A stretch of 22,004 nucleotides of DNA, from positions 143,043 through 165,046 of the forward strand of contig CAMPET010000153.1 of NCBI GenBank assembly GCA_946803715.1, written 5' to 3'. The position numbers were made by a program, and so were the translations under genes. Source of the DNA: Beroe ovata (taxonomy: Eukaryota; Ctenophora; Nuda; Beroida; Beroidae). How positions within the stretch are numbered: the first letter of the stretch is position 1; each line of letters starts with the position of its first letter. Below, piece by piece: positions 9,098 through 20,375 of this stretch. The notes under the pieces are model-generated. The model saw nothing but the letters and a program-made list of their open reading frames with translations, was not told the DNA's origin and made no database searches.

Positions 9098-9768
9098 ATG
9101 GATATGAAATTCGAGATTCCACCACTTCATCCCACTTGTGGAGTAAAGAAGATTCCCGATGTAGGAGCTTTCGGAGTCACAGACACTTTGAGGTACGTGG
9201 AACAAGTTCAAGGAATTTTTTGAGCTTATAGTCTTTAAATAAGGTATTGTATTTGAGGAAAAAATCTAAAGAAAAAACCGCCCTAAGTTTTTTGTTTTTC
9301 ATGGACCCCTGTCCTCTATTCTCTAATTAATCCATCTTTGTTCCCAGGACTGGTTTCGTAAATCAGAGATCGGAAATCACTCCGAAACACAAGCTGGAAG
9401 CTACAGAGCTATACTATGACATGAATCAGCAGCAGATCAAGTTGGGTATGGCCAGCAAGGCTAGCGGACTTGCGGTCCCTCTGGCAATTCAGACAGAACG
9501 TATCTGCGCGGCTAAGGTACAATAGGAAATTTATGCGATTTTTGGATGACAGCTTTCAAGATTTCTCATTATTTGCGAACTTTTGTTAACGAAGTTGGAT
9601 TAACGACATCCTATTCAGATTGGCAGGTTGCCAGGGTTAGAATCCTCAAACCTCCACTTGGAAGTGTTTTGTGGTACAGACGAGGACATTACCATAGAGG
9701 ACATGTTCCACCAGCCCAGCCCATGGGAAGAGGAGGTCCAGTATTCCAGATGTAACAACACAGCATAG
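9098..9768 (+). CDS. POMP: Proteasome maturation protein (POMP/UMP1 family)
   Basis: Three exons, 9098-9192, 9348-9516 and 9619-9768, encode 137 aa (human 141). The ATG at 9098 is preceded in frame by a stop two codons upstream, which fixes the start. A second in-frame ATG is at 9104. Motifs: FGVTDTLRTGFVNQRSEITP, which matches the F-x-x-x-D-x-L-R-x-G-F block; a long helical middle with ELYYDMNQQQIKLGMASKAS, then VPLAIQTE; and IGRLPGLESSNLHLEVFCGT followed by DEDITIEDMF. These match the R-LPFL-SSNLSLDVL-G-DETI-FEDIL region of human POMP. POMP is a chaperone consumed as two half-proteasomes mature into the 20S core. Introns are 155 and 102 nt. It lies 298 nt after WRAP73. Confidence 0.92.
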
Positions 9769-9769
9769 T

Positions 9770-9854
9770 GATGACGTCATCACGTGTCGTAGTGACGTAA
9801 TCTCGTGTCATGGTGACGCCATCGCGTGTCATAGTAACGTGATAGCGATGTCAT
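9770..9854. repeat. 21-bp tandem repeat with CRE-like and E-box-like cores
   Basis: Four units of about 21 nt (9770-9790, 9791-9811, 9812-9832, 9833-9854) follow the pattern AGTGACGTAATCTCGTGTCAT. The first contains the palindrome TGACGTCA and then CACGTG. It starts two bases after the POMP stop codon. It could be a simple minisatellite or a cluster of bZIP/bHLH sites; the sequence alone does not decide. Confidence 0.75.
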
Positions 9855-10144
9855 GACAGCAGGACTGTAATTTGTGAGATACAGTTGTATTGGATTCTGC
9901 ATCAAAGAATATTCATTTTGCGTTAGTTTTTCATGAAGGCAATATCTAACTCCTATCTTGACTATTTGGAAAATGAATTTGTTTCAGCGAATCATGAAAA
10001 ATATTGAGTGTACCACTGTTCAATTCAATACCTAAAATCAATACAATGAAGCTCAATTGCACATCTTTTTACTCAAGTGAAATTTTCCTTTTCCAAAATG
10101 TAAACATCTTATTTCCCCCCACAACATCCAAAATGCCATATCGT

Positions 10145-10147
10145 TAG
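10145..10147 (+). promoter_or_regulatory. Splice-acceptor-like TAG one base before the DNAJC21 start
   Basis: The sequence CATATCGTTAG-T-ATG follows a C- and A-rich stretch (CCCCCCACAACATCC). It is a weaker pyrimidine tract than in the neighbours, but the position is the same: the YAG ends one base before the initiation codon. Confidence 0.35.
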
Positions 10148-10148
10148 T

Positions 10149-10714
10149 ATGAAGTGTTACTATGAAGTGTTGGGTGTGGAACGCAGTGCCACAGCAGACG
10201 AGATAAAGAAGGCACACCGGAAACTGGCATTGAAATGGCATCCTGACAAGAACAAGGGGAATGAGGAGGAGGCACACAAAGTGTACCAGATAATTCAGGA
10301 GGCATACGATTGTCTGAGTGACCCTCAGGAGAAGGCATTCTATGACAAGCACAGGGAACAGATCCTCAGGGGAGGTAAGTTCCTGAGTCACGTGGCAGTC
10401 ACGTGGCCATCACGTTTCATGTGACAATCACGTGTCACGTGTCCATTTCACATTCTATTTGGTAGAGCGTGGCGCGATTTTACGATTTTTGAGTCATTCT
10501 TCACGTTATGACACACTTCTTCCTGATGTAGGCACAGACCAACAGACGGATGAAATCAACATCATGGGATACTTCAGCTCTTCTTGCTATACCGGGTTTG
10601 AGGATGATTCTGAGGGTTTCTATGCTGTGTACAGTGACCTGTTTGCTCGCCTCGCTGAGGAAGATCAGAGGTAATCTATACTGCAATTTTAACGAAATGA
10701 CGGATTCACAACTT

Positions 10715-10767
<53 letters not shown>

Positions 10768-13700
10768 NCAACTTTTAGTAGCTGCATTCCGCAGAATGAG
10801 TCATGTTAATCCAGCTCATTTAGGATGCTATAACTGTTATACTGTAGACTCAAGTATATATCCCACAGAATACCGGGCCAGTTCCCGCAGATGACAGTTC
10901 CACAGAAGAAATGGCAAACACACAGGAATATATGTGAACCCAGGTGGTGATCCCTGTCAAGGAGAGTAATAGCCCAGGACCACAGACACAGACACACACA
11001 CACACACACACACAACACACGCACACACACACACCAGGTTTGTAGACGGCGACGATTGGGAAGAGCCGCCAGTATTCGGGAACTCCGCCACTGACTTTGA
11101 CGAGGTTCGGCTGTTCTACGGGTGGTGGCAGAGCTATTCTACCAAGAGGAACTACATGTGGCTGGACGAGCTCTATGATATCAGACAGGTTTGTTCAGAG
11201 GAGAGGGAGATTGATTGAAAGTTTTAGACATTATCTTCTCCCCCAATCGCAATCTTTGGTATCCAGAAATCCACTCGCTTTCCTCATCTTCTAACATTCT
11301 CCTCAGGCAGATGGGAGACGAGTACTTCGCGCGATGGAAAAGGAAAATAAGAAGATCATTGACGATGCAAAGCGGGATTATAACGAGTCAGTGAGAACCC
11401 TCGTTACCCATATCAAGAAGAAAGATCCTCGGTGTATCGCGCAGAGAGAACGACAGAAAGTGTTGGAAGAGGAGAGGATAGAAGCGGAAAAGAGGAGAAA
11501 GGAGGAACAGAGGAGGAAACGTGCTGAGTGAGTTACTATGAAAAGAATCTCAGGAAAGAGGGAATTTGGAGTGTTTTTAGGTAATATGTGGATTATTTGG
11601 TGTTATTTTCAGGGAGATTGGAAGGTTCGCTGAACAAGAAAAGGACAACATAGCTCAACATGATGAGGTTTGCAAGAGTCGAAAGATTGCAGGAAAAATT
11701 CAAATCTGCGTGCGCCATGCGACGTCAGATACCAATTGCCAATTTTGGCGGAATTCAGGGCTGTTTGCGGAACGCGCGGTGACAAATTCTCAAAGCAAGA
11801 GCGATTAAAGCACACAAATTTCTAGTCTACGCACGTTCCTGCGTCGGAATTTGTAGAAATATAGAAATCGGGGACAACTTTTTTCTTGATCACAAATCAC
11901 GGTTTTTTGGTGTCTTAATGGTGATTGCCATGTACCCCTGGAATTCGTTGACACCAGTTCGTCAAAACTGGCCTTTATAACGAATGGAGTACGTTCGTCA
12001 CTAATTGCGGACACCACTGCATAACAGTGACGTAGGAATGCTTGTTTGTGATTGAATTCGTTGACAGGCCTGTGTGACAAATGGGGTACATATCCGTCAT
12101 AGCTTGCTGACACCGGTACATAATTGTGACGAGGGAATGCTTGCGATGGAATTCATTGACAACAGTTCGTCAGAACAAGCTTGTGTGACGAATGGAGTAC
12201 CCATTCGTCACAGAGCGCTGACACCACTGCATAACAGTGACGTAGGAATGCTTGCGATAGAATTCATTGACACCAGTTCGTCAGAACAGGCCTTTGTGAC
12301 GAATGGGGTACCTATTCGTCACAGCTTGCTGACACCGGTACACAATTGTTACGAAGGAATGCTTGCGATGGAATTCGCTGACACCAGTTCGTCAGGACAG
12401 GCATGTTTGACGAATGAGGTATCCATTCGTCACAACTAGCTGACACCACTACATAACTTTGACGTAGGAATGCTGATGATGGAATTTGTTGTATATCCAT
12501 TGCATTCTTTGAATATTTATGGTACGAATGTTCCATTATGAGTTCTCATTTCAGCAACTCGATGAGTTATTGAACCAGTTCTCTGATAGCGACGAAGAGG
12601 TAGACCCATTCTACTGTCCTCTGTGCAAGAAGCTCTTCAAATCCGATAAAATGTATGAAACACATTCCACGTGTTCTTCATTCTCGAAAAATTGCCGCTG
12701 TTTTCGATGCTACGAAACTGCCATTTCCAGGATGAAGCAACATGAGAAGTCGAGAAAACACATTGAAAAGTTGGCAGAGCTGAGAGAGGAGTTCTCAACC
12801 GAGCTAGAAGCAGCTGGTCTCGCACAGCCGTAGGTATCATAGATTCCCTGACCAGCCGTTTATCATGGAACGCCAATGACGATTCTCGATTCAAGCGTTA
12901 TCTAGACTGTTTCGTGTACTTTTCTTTGATTAAAGAAACCAACAGAGATGTTGAAGAAGAAGGATCGGTTGAGCCTGTGCAGCCCACGCCAAACAAGAAG
13001 AAAAAGAAGAAGAAAGGAAGAAGACAACAAAATATTGAAGATGACGATGATATGTATGCGCTCCCCACTGAAGATGACAAGTTGGTCCCATCTTTCTTCA
13101 CAAGTTCTCCTTAAAATGTCCTACTTTCTCGAAAACTTTCATTTATCTTCTTAACTTTTTTGTCAGTGTATCTGACGTCAGAGGAGCGATGGAGAGCTGT
13201 ACAATAGAGGAAAATGGTGACCACATAGCGGACAAGACAGTTGGAAGTGAAGCTTGTGACGTGGTCGAAGGGGATAAAGCAGACTGTGAGAGTGAGTATC
13301 AGATCTTTATACATGTGTCTCTTACCCTACAGCCTACTCCTTATCCTAAAAGCACCATCTTTGGTGAATTCTTCCAGAAAAATCACTCTTTATAACCGTT
13401 CACAATATCCCGTATTCTGTTGCCATCATATTATCTCTATCACTATAGTTTATTACACTGGATAATATTAGAGGTTATATGATGGTAACAATATCCCATG
13501 GTAACAATGGTGGATATTCCGTTACCACCATACTACTATGGTAGGAGGACCTCCCCGTCCAGCTGAGGACGCCCCAGAAGAGGAGTGGCGTGAGTACATG
13601 AGTCACTACTACACGCAGGAGGAGACCACGTACTGTGGATTCCCTGTCCTGACACGACCACCACAATCGGGCGATACGTGAGTGTGTCAATAGTAGATTT

Positions 13701-14105
13701 CATCAGATTCTCAATCACACGAATCATAAGAATGAATTGTTTAAGCTGTCTCGTACCATGGTTTTATGTAACAACCTCAACAAGAATACTGTTGTCACAG
13801 AAGGTGGTGTCCGTTGTTTTGACAGGTTGTCATTCCCCAGTGGTGGTGGCATGTTGACACCAGCTGCTGATGACGAATGTACCGTTGTCAACACCGCCAA
13901 ATCCGCTGACACCACTGTAAACAACACGGGTCCGAAGACCGCCGCCTGTAACATGTGTCAAGCGTCGTTTCCAAGTAAAACGAAACTGTTCGAACACTTG
14001 AAAGAGACCGGTCATGCGATAAAGAAAGAGTTTGTCCCTAAGAGTAACAATGCTGGTAGTAAGGTAGGAGGGAATAAGAAGAAAGGTAAAGGTAAGAAAA
14101 GGTGA
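10149..14105 (+). CDS. DNAJC21: DnaJ homologue DNAJC21 (JJJ1-type 60S biogenesis factor)
   Basis: Eleven exons: 10149-10374, 10532-10670, 11038-11188, 11307-11527, 11613-11667, 12555-12652, 12731-12829, 12946-13080, 13167-13291, 13545-13677, 13826-14105. They give 553 aa (human 531). Domains: J domain at 1-70 with HPD at 31-33; the family block [20 protein letters not shown] ... [15 protein letters not shown] ... LYDIRQADGRR; a charged coiled-coil region (about 180-264); a C2H2 finger C285-x2-C288-x12-H301-x5-H307; a Lys-rich stretch near 345; and a second C2H2 finger C502/C505/H518/H524 before a KKKGKGKKR tail. In yeast and humans the protein recruits Hsp70 to recycle Arx1 and other factors from cytoplasmic pre-60S particles. 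Donor GTTGGT of exon 8 is unusual and that junction is the least certain. Exons 9-10 hold sequence I do not match to the human protein. Confidence 0.92.
10389..10441. repeat. Cluster of CACGTG palindromes in DNAJC21 intron 1
   Basis: CACGTG occurs at 10389-10394, 10400-10405, 10429-10434 and 10436-10441, all just after the exon 1 donor. This is an E-box/CLEAR-like core, as used by Myc/Max/MITF-type bHLH proteins in other animals. Four copies in 53 nt may be a regulatory cluster or a decayed short tandem repeat related to the one at 9770-9854. Confidence 0.4.
10715..10768. repeat. (CA)n microsatellite ending in N
   Basis: About 26 CA units lead to an ambiguous base at 10768 inside DNAJC21 intron 2. 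The gene's exons continue in phase across it, so if this N marks a gap the gap must be confined to the intron. Confidence 0.95.
10980..11034. repeat. Second interrupted (CA)n tract, abutting the exon 3 acceptor
   Basis: CA repeats with a few interruptions (ACAGACACAGAC, AACACACGC) run right up to the acceptor ACACCAG of DNAJC21 exon 3. The CA tract therefore takes the place of a normal polypyrimidine tract. Such tracts can bind hnRNP L-type splicing factors in other animals. Confidence 0.85.
11941..12480. repeat. 111-bp intronic minisatellite with internal hairpins
   Basis: Within DNAJC21 intron 5 (11668-12554) the landmark ACGAATGGGGTAC recurs at 11980, 12077, 12188, 12299 and 12410. The last three intervals are exactly 111 nt; the first is 97 nt. 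Each unit has two parts: GACACCA-x2-GCATAACAGTGACGTAGGAATGCTTG-type sequence, and a hairpin. The hairpin at 12295-12323 has perfect 10-bp arms TGTGACGAAT / ATTCGTCACA with a 9-nt loop. Because 111 is a multiple of three, the array is open as a 121-codon frame (12074-12439). I regard that frame as non-coding. Confidence 0.9.
12653..12730 (+). other. 78-nt stop-free intron splitting the first DNAJC21 zinc finger
   Basis: The donor AT|GTATGA and acceptor CCATTTCCAG|G join codons so that the finger reads KSDK-M-M-KQHEKS, matching the family pattern K-x-x-K-x-M-K-x-HEKS. The intron is a multiple of three and has no in-frame stop. If retained, it would add 26 residues, including six cysteines, between the Cys pair and the His pair of the finger. 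This is an exitron-like arrangement. Removal is strongly supported by family spacing; retention is only a possibility. Confidence 0.8.
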
Positions 14106-14444
14106 TAGTAGGAGTTCTAGAAGTAGTTGGTCGTAGTAGTTTCGAAATACATGGTTTTTGTTTTTAGGTTGAACAAGGGTATGTCCATAATTTCAGTCGA
14201 CTCAGATAAATGCATTCTCACTGTTTTAGCTCGCTGTTATCCCGAATGTTCTTAGTTATTTTATTGCAAGCTGAAATTAAGCAGCATGCACGCACACTGC
14301 ACAGTTATTTATTTCTCAAGTGTATAGAAAGATGTATTTCCACTTAACTGTGATTTCATTCGCCTCTCATTACTTTTCCGTTCCAACTATCGAGTTTTCC
14401 TAATTCGAATTCCTTCTTTTAAACTCATGTCTCCATCTAGGTCA
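14106..14444. other. Spacer between DNAJC21 and MRPL53
   Basis: It is AT-rich with no exon visible and no AATAAA. It ends in a strong pyrimidine-rich acceptor-like run, TCCTTCTTTTAAACTCATGTCTCCATCTAG, with the TAG at 14438-14440, four bases before the ATG used here. Confidence 0.45.
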
Positions 14445-15403
14445 ATGTCAGTTAGGTCTAAAGCTCTGAGGATAACACTACAGGGGATCAAAGAAATCAA
14501 CCTCTCTTTCTGCCCTTTTGACAGATATGCTGGAACCTACGACGTAAGGTAAGGCGTCCAGTGTTCTCCGACTGGAGGATTTTCACGTCATTTGAGCCCA
14601 ACTTTATTTATAACTGCGCATTTTAATACCCTGCACAATTTGCGCGTGTCAACAATGCACTTTGTGAGTATACTGCTCTACACTGTACATAATATACCGT
14701 TAACGTATGAATGCCTACTACTACCTATTATCTATATCACCTATATGATAGTTCCTATCAATGAAATTGGTGCGTCGCGACTGAAATATCCATAACCAGT
14801 CCCCTGGTTAACCCGAGCTAATTTTCCCAAGGCCCCTGTTGTACTCATCGCTTATTTTCACACACTTAAAATTTATAAGAGTTTGTTTCAGAATGGGATA
14901 GTCCCCTATTCAGAAACCACTGTTTTCATCTCTGATTATCATTATGCTTCCAGAGGCTCCCTTACTACAATTCCCACTCACACTAACACAAATCCCAGGG
15001 AGTATTATAACCAAGTGACAAGTCCCGTGATCAGTAAGAGTAATCCGGCGTGTAAAGTGAACATGGATGTAAAGCATGATGACAGCGAACCTCTCATCAA
15101 CCTTGTATTTGGTGCGTGGAATTATTTCATTGGCGAAAAATTGAACTCAATTTCATGTTACGGATCGTTTAGATTTCAATTCAAAGTGTCATATTCAAGT
15201 AACCAAGTGATCCAGGCACTAATTCTTGACATCATTTCTGTTACATGATGTTTCCTTGTGTTTCAGATGATGGAGAAGAGAGAACCTACCACCCCCGTTC
15301 AATGTCCCTTCCCGTCATATCACGTGACATTGCCGTGTTGACCAGGAAAAAACTGGCAGAGAAGGGGGTGGAGGTGGATTATGGTGTCAAGTATAGATAC
15401 TGA
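14445..15403 (+). CDS. MRPL53: Mitochondrial large-subunit ribosomal protein mL53
   Basis: Three exons, 14445-14548, 14999-15111 and 15267-15403, give 117 aa (human 112). Motifs: IKEINLSFCPFDR, matching the VRVQFCPFEKN block of human MRPL53; NPACKVNMDVKHDDSEPLIN, matching the C-V-x-D-V-RHDGSEP block; LVFDDGEERTYHP; and MSLPVISRDIAVLTRKKLAE. The protein is a peripheral component of the mitochondrial 39S subunit with a thioredoxin-like fold. An in-frame ATG at 14427 would add six residues (MSPSRS). I prefer 14445 because a good splice acceptor (TCTAG) ends at 14440, between the two ATGs. Confidence 0.88.
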
Positions 15404-15540
15404 TGAGTGGTGTCAAGAATAGATTCTGAGTGGTGTCTAGAATTCAGGCAGGTGTCAAGGAGAGTCGATGTCAAGAATTGATGATGAAGATAAGTGTCAG
15501 TTAGTCAAGACGGATGGTGTCAATAAGTTGTCAAAATGAT
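15404..15540. repeat. Degenerate GTGTCAAG-type repeats after MRPL53
   Basis: The words GGTGTCAAGAATAGATTCTGAG, GGTGTCTAGAATT, GGTGTCAAGGAGAG and GTCAAGAATTGATGATG recur in the 3' flank. They copy the last codons of MRPL53 (ATGGTGTCAAGTATAGATACTGA), so the gene's end seems to have been duplicated and decayed several times. Confidence 0.6.
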
Positions 15541-15795
15541 GCGATGATAAAAACTGTGTGTTGTCTGGAAGGAACTACTTAACCCTAATAACTGGATTGT
15601 GCTCTATTACCGCTCTTGTTTCATCTGACAAGGAGACTATTTATAGTTGATTTCTATCGAATTTCACCTCAGTTTCTGCTTTATTTCCCCCTGTCCAGTG
15701 TACATCCCTCCCCAACCATCACCCCTCCCTAACCATCACCCTAACCTACTCTACTCTGAAATAGGATATATAACCCCGCCTCCATCTGACTCACC
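15541..15795. promoter_or_regulatory. Upstream region of ATP5MC
   Basis: It is a pyrimidine-rich stretch (CCCTCCCCAACCATCACCCCTCCCTAACCATC is a tandem duplication at about 15706-15745) followed by CTCTACTCTGAAATAG at 15751-15766 and GATATATAACCCC. It can be read either as a TATA-like promoter (ATATATAA at about 15768-15775) close to the ATG, or as a splice-acceptor region with the TAG about 29 nt before the ATG. Confidence 0.35.
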
Positions 15796-17740
<1,945 letters not shown>

Positions 17741-18077
17741 ATGGACAGACCAGTTATAGATATCGTAAAGGCTTTTTGTTTGTTACGAACAATGTAATAT
17801 GTAGGTAGGTTTAAGTTATTCGAAGCCTTGTAAAGTTAATTATTTTCAAAATATATGCGGTCTCGTGTCATTTCTTGTGGTGTTTTGGGCTGATCATGTT
17901 ATATATCTTCTTGTGTTTTTGAGGTTTGATAAAAAGTCCCTAGCGGTATAAAGTCGCTGTTTCAGTGTTTCCCTATGACTTTTCGAACGATCTGATGTTC
18001 ATTACACCTCCACTCCACCACAAATTCCCATCTCAACCCCTGTAATTTAACTCCTCACTTCATCACTGTTTTAGGCC
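17741..18077. promoter_or_regulatory. Spacer between ATP5MC and COA7, ending in a strong acceptor-like site
   Basis: There is no gene and no AATAAA. It ends with AACTCCTCACTTCATCACTGTTTTAG and then GCC before the ATG. The TAG at 18072-18074 with its long pyrimidine tract is one of the best 3' splice sites in the window, and it lies three bases before the initiation codon. Confidence 0.5.
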
Positions 18078-19224
18078 ATGGCAGATAGTGTTATCCCAGA
18101 CAAGTCAGCCACCCAGGAAGAGTTGGCTGAGCAATTTACCAAAGTACAGAAGCAGTACTACGACAGTCTACTCGAGGAAATGAGAGATGACTGCGAGACT
18201 TACAAGAAGGCCACTGAGTGAGTTGAGACCAGATTTGTAGTTCAGGGTTATTCCTGTGTTCCCGACCTTCTCGCTTACCCTAGTTGCTTTCCCCTTGCTG
18301 GGGCCCGGGTATCACAGATGTTATGATTGTTGTGTCTTTGGACCATGATAGATTGGTGTCAATGACAAAACCTGTGGTTTAGTATTAGTAGATGCCAGCT
18401 ATGATAGTACCTACAGTTCTGGGGAGTTCTACAGAGTGAGAATACATTCCTGAACATAACATGTGAATAGTTCTCGCGAACACATGCGACACCAGTTGAC
18501 ACATTGGTAGTCACGATACCAATGTGTCGAACGCGTATGTGTGCACACTGCACAGCCACTATGGTGGACCAGGAAGGTCACACGGAATAATATGATTTTG
18601 CCCTTCTGATACATACACATTACACGTGGATCACAGAGTTCACCTAAGGTGACATGGGGATGACCTCAGTGATCCACATTCCACCCTCCTGATCGACCAC
18701 CACCCTCTCAGGTGTCACGAGTACGCGAAGCTGCTGATAGAGAAAGTTGGCAGGATAACTGAGGGGTTTGAGCAGTACAAGAAGAACTGTATGGAGTACG
18801 GGTCGGGGGCTAGTTGTCACAACGCCGCTAACCTGCTTCTCAAGGGAGCTGCACTGCCAGATGGAACTGTTCCTGTATGTAAGTGTCACGCTGCTGAGTT
18901 CACATAGGAATTGTTCATTTCTTCAGTAACTTCAAAACAGCGCAATGTTCATTCTGCGTGTAGGTATCACTGCGCTATGCGTCTCCTCAGGAATGCCTCC
19001 ACAGGAGGAATGCCTCTACAGTTCCTCTCCACTGCAGTACTCTCCCCTATACTACTCACTGCTTTTCTCCCAGATTGAACGCGATGTCCCAGCTGCTGCC
19101 GATCTGTTCGCCCGAGCATGCTCCACTAACTATGGCAGGAGTTGTGTGCCCATAGCCAGACTTCTCCAATTAGGACAGTTCCTGCCTAAAGACTACGGCA
19201 AGGTACCCGTTACCACCTGGACTA

Positions 19225-19279
<55 letters not shown>

Positions 19280-20065
19280 AATGGATTGATTGATGGATTA
19301 TATATGTCAATGGTCGATGGCTATCCAGCCATGTCCATTGTCCATATGCATGTTCTCTGTCGCAATAACTTGTATCTGAGTCAATGACGCGTACATCTAT
19401 GTACATAGTGTATGACGATTCTGACGAATGCTGTATTGCAATCTCGGTATGAGACAGTTTCGCACTAACCAGTTACTGATGATCTCATACGTCTTGCAGG
19501 CGTTCGAATACTTGTCAATGGGATGTAACAAGCATAACAATGACAGCTGCTTTGCTAAGGCTACCTGCTATATACAAGGTACGTGACATGGTCATGAACT
19601 TGAGAAAACTATTTATGGATTCCTTCATTCCTCACTCTTGTTGGTAAAAACTTGCCCACTCTTTCTCCCCCCTGGGTCCAGACCTCCAATCTGTCACAAC
19701 TAATTCTCTCCCCTGTTAGGCTTCACCTTCAAAAGCAAACTCCGCATTTTTTGGTTCGCTCCAGAAAAAGCAAATATATATATAGCCACACACACTACAC
19801 AGTTAATCCCCCCCCCCTGTTAGGTATGGGAGTTGAGAAGGACTACTCGGCAGCTGTCCCCCTTCTTACCCGGGGCTGTGATCAGGGGCATTCCCGATCC
19901 TGTCACAACCTCGCTGTCCTCTACTACCACGGACATGGTGTGGACAAAAACCTGGACAAGTTCAAACAGTACAACGAGAAGAGCAAGATATTCAGGGGAC
20001 AGAAGAATCCGTTCCAGGAAACACCCAAACATCAGGACCAGAGTACGGCCCCTCAGAGATATTGA
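18078..20065 (+). CDS. COA7: Cytochrome c oxidase assembly factor 7 (Sel1-repeat protein)
   Basis: Five exons, 18078-18217, 18712-18874, 19074-19202, 19500-19578 and 19824-20065, give 250 aa (human 231). After an N-terminal helical segment there is a run of Sel1-like repeats. Each carries the C-x7-9-C pair typical of disulfide-linked Hcp/COA7 repeats: NCMEYGSGASCHNAANLL, ACSTNYGRSCVPIARLL, GCNKHNNDSCFAKATCY, GCDQGHSRSCHNLAVLYYHG. The linkers YGKAFEYLSMGC and GMGVEKDYSAAVPLLTRGC are the usual repeat helices. The C-terminal tail is polar. COA7 acts in the mitochondrial intermembrane space in complex IV assembly and binds haem in the human protein. The second donor could be GTATGT (18875) or GTAAGT (18879); only the first keeps the frame. 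Confidence 0.9.
18498..18528. repeat. Perfect 12-bp inverted repeat in COA7 intron 1
   Basis: GACACATTGGTA (18498-18509) and TACCAATGTGTC (18517-18528) are separated by 7 nt, making a stable hairpin. Weaker outer pairing (CACATGCG / CGTATGTG) continues outside. It may be the core of a small foldback element. Confidence 0.8.
19224..19300. repeat. (TTGA)n microsatellite in COA7 intron 3
   Basis: About 14 uninterrupted ATTG/TTGA tetranucleotide units are followed by decayed copies (TTAATGGATTGATTGATGG). It begins some 20 nt after the exon 3 donor. Confidence 0.95.
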
Positions 20066-20375
20066 GAGTTGGGACCCCTCCCCTCGACCTTGGACTTGGA
20101 GTGATTGCGTTGTCTGAAATCGGACAGGAAAATGACCAAGTTGAGATTGTTTAAAGTGGAGATATGATCAATGAGGAAAAACACGTTGAGTGAGACTGCA
20201 TATTGTGTGGTTGATTGAGACTTGTGTTAAAATATCCCCAGTCTGGGACTTATAAGACAGACCATTTCTCCCCATTCATTGTTTCCTGTTCATAACTTTC
20301 TACGGTTTGTCCACCTAGTTCTAAACTCCAGACTCTTAGAGTACTCTAACCCGCCCTTTGTCTGTCCTATAGGCC
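20066..20375. promoter_or_regulatory. Spacer between COA7 and NOLC1, ending in a strong acceptor-like site
   Basis: No gene and no AATAAA were seen. It ends in CCGCCCTTTGTCTGTCCTATAG and then GCC before the ATG, with the TAG at 20370-20372. The same GCC-ATG context follows the TAG at COA7. Confidence 0.5.

Noticed and set aside
10501-11032. Minus-strand frames rich in VCVCVCV
   Set aside because: These are translations of the (CA)n microsatellites.
12074-12439. 121-codon open frame over the 111-bp repeats as a repetitive protein
   Set aside because: It lies inside a DNAJC21 intron, both strands are open over the array, and the open frame follows simply from a repeat length divisible by three without a stop in one unit. 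No signal peptide or domain.
14883-15248. Reading MRPL53 exon 2 as one long uninterrupted 121-codon ORF
   Set aside because: Only the part 14999-15111 matches the family, it is bounded by good splice sites, and the neighbouring exons join in phase.
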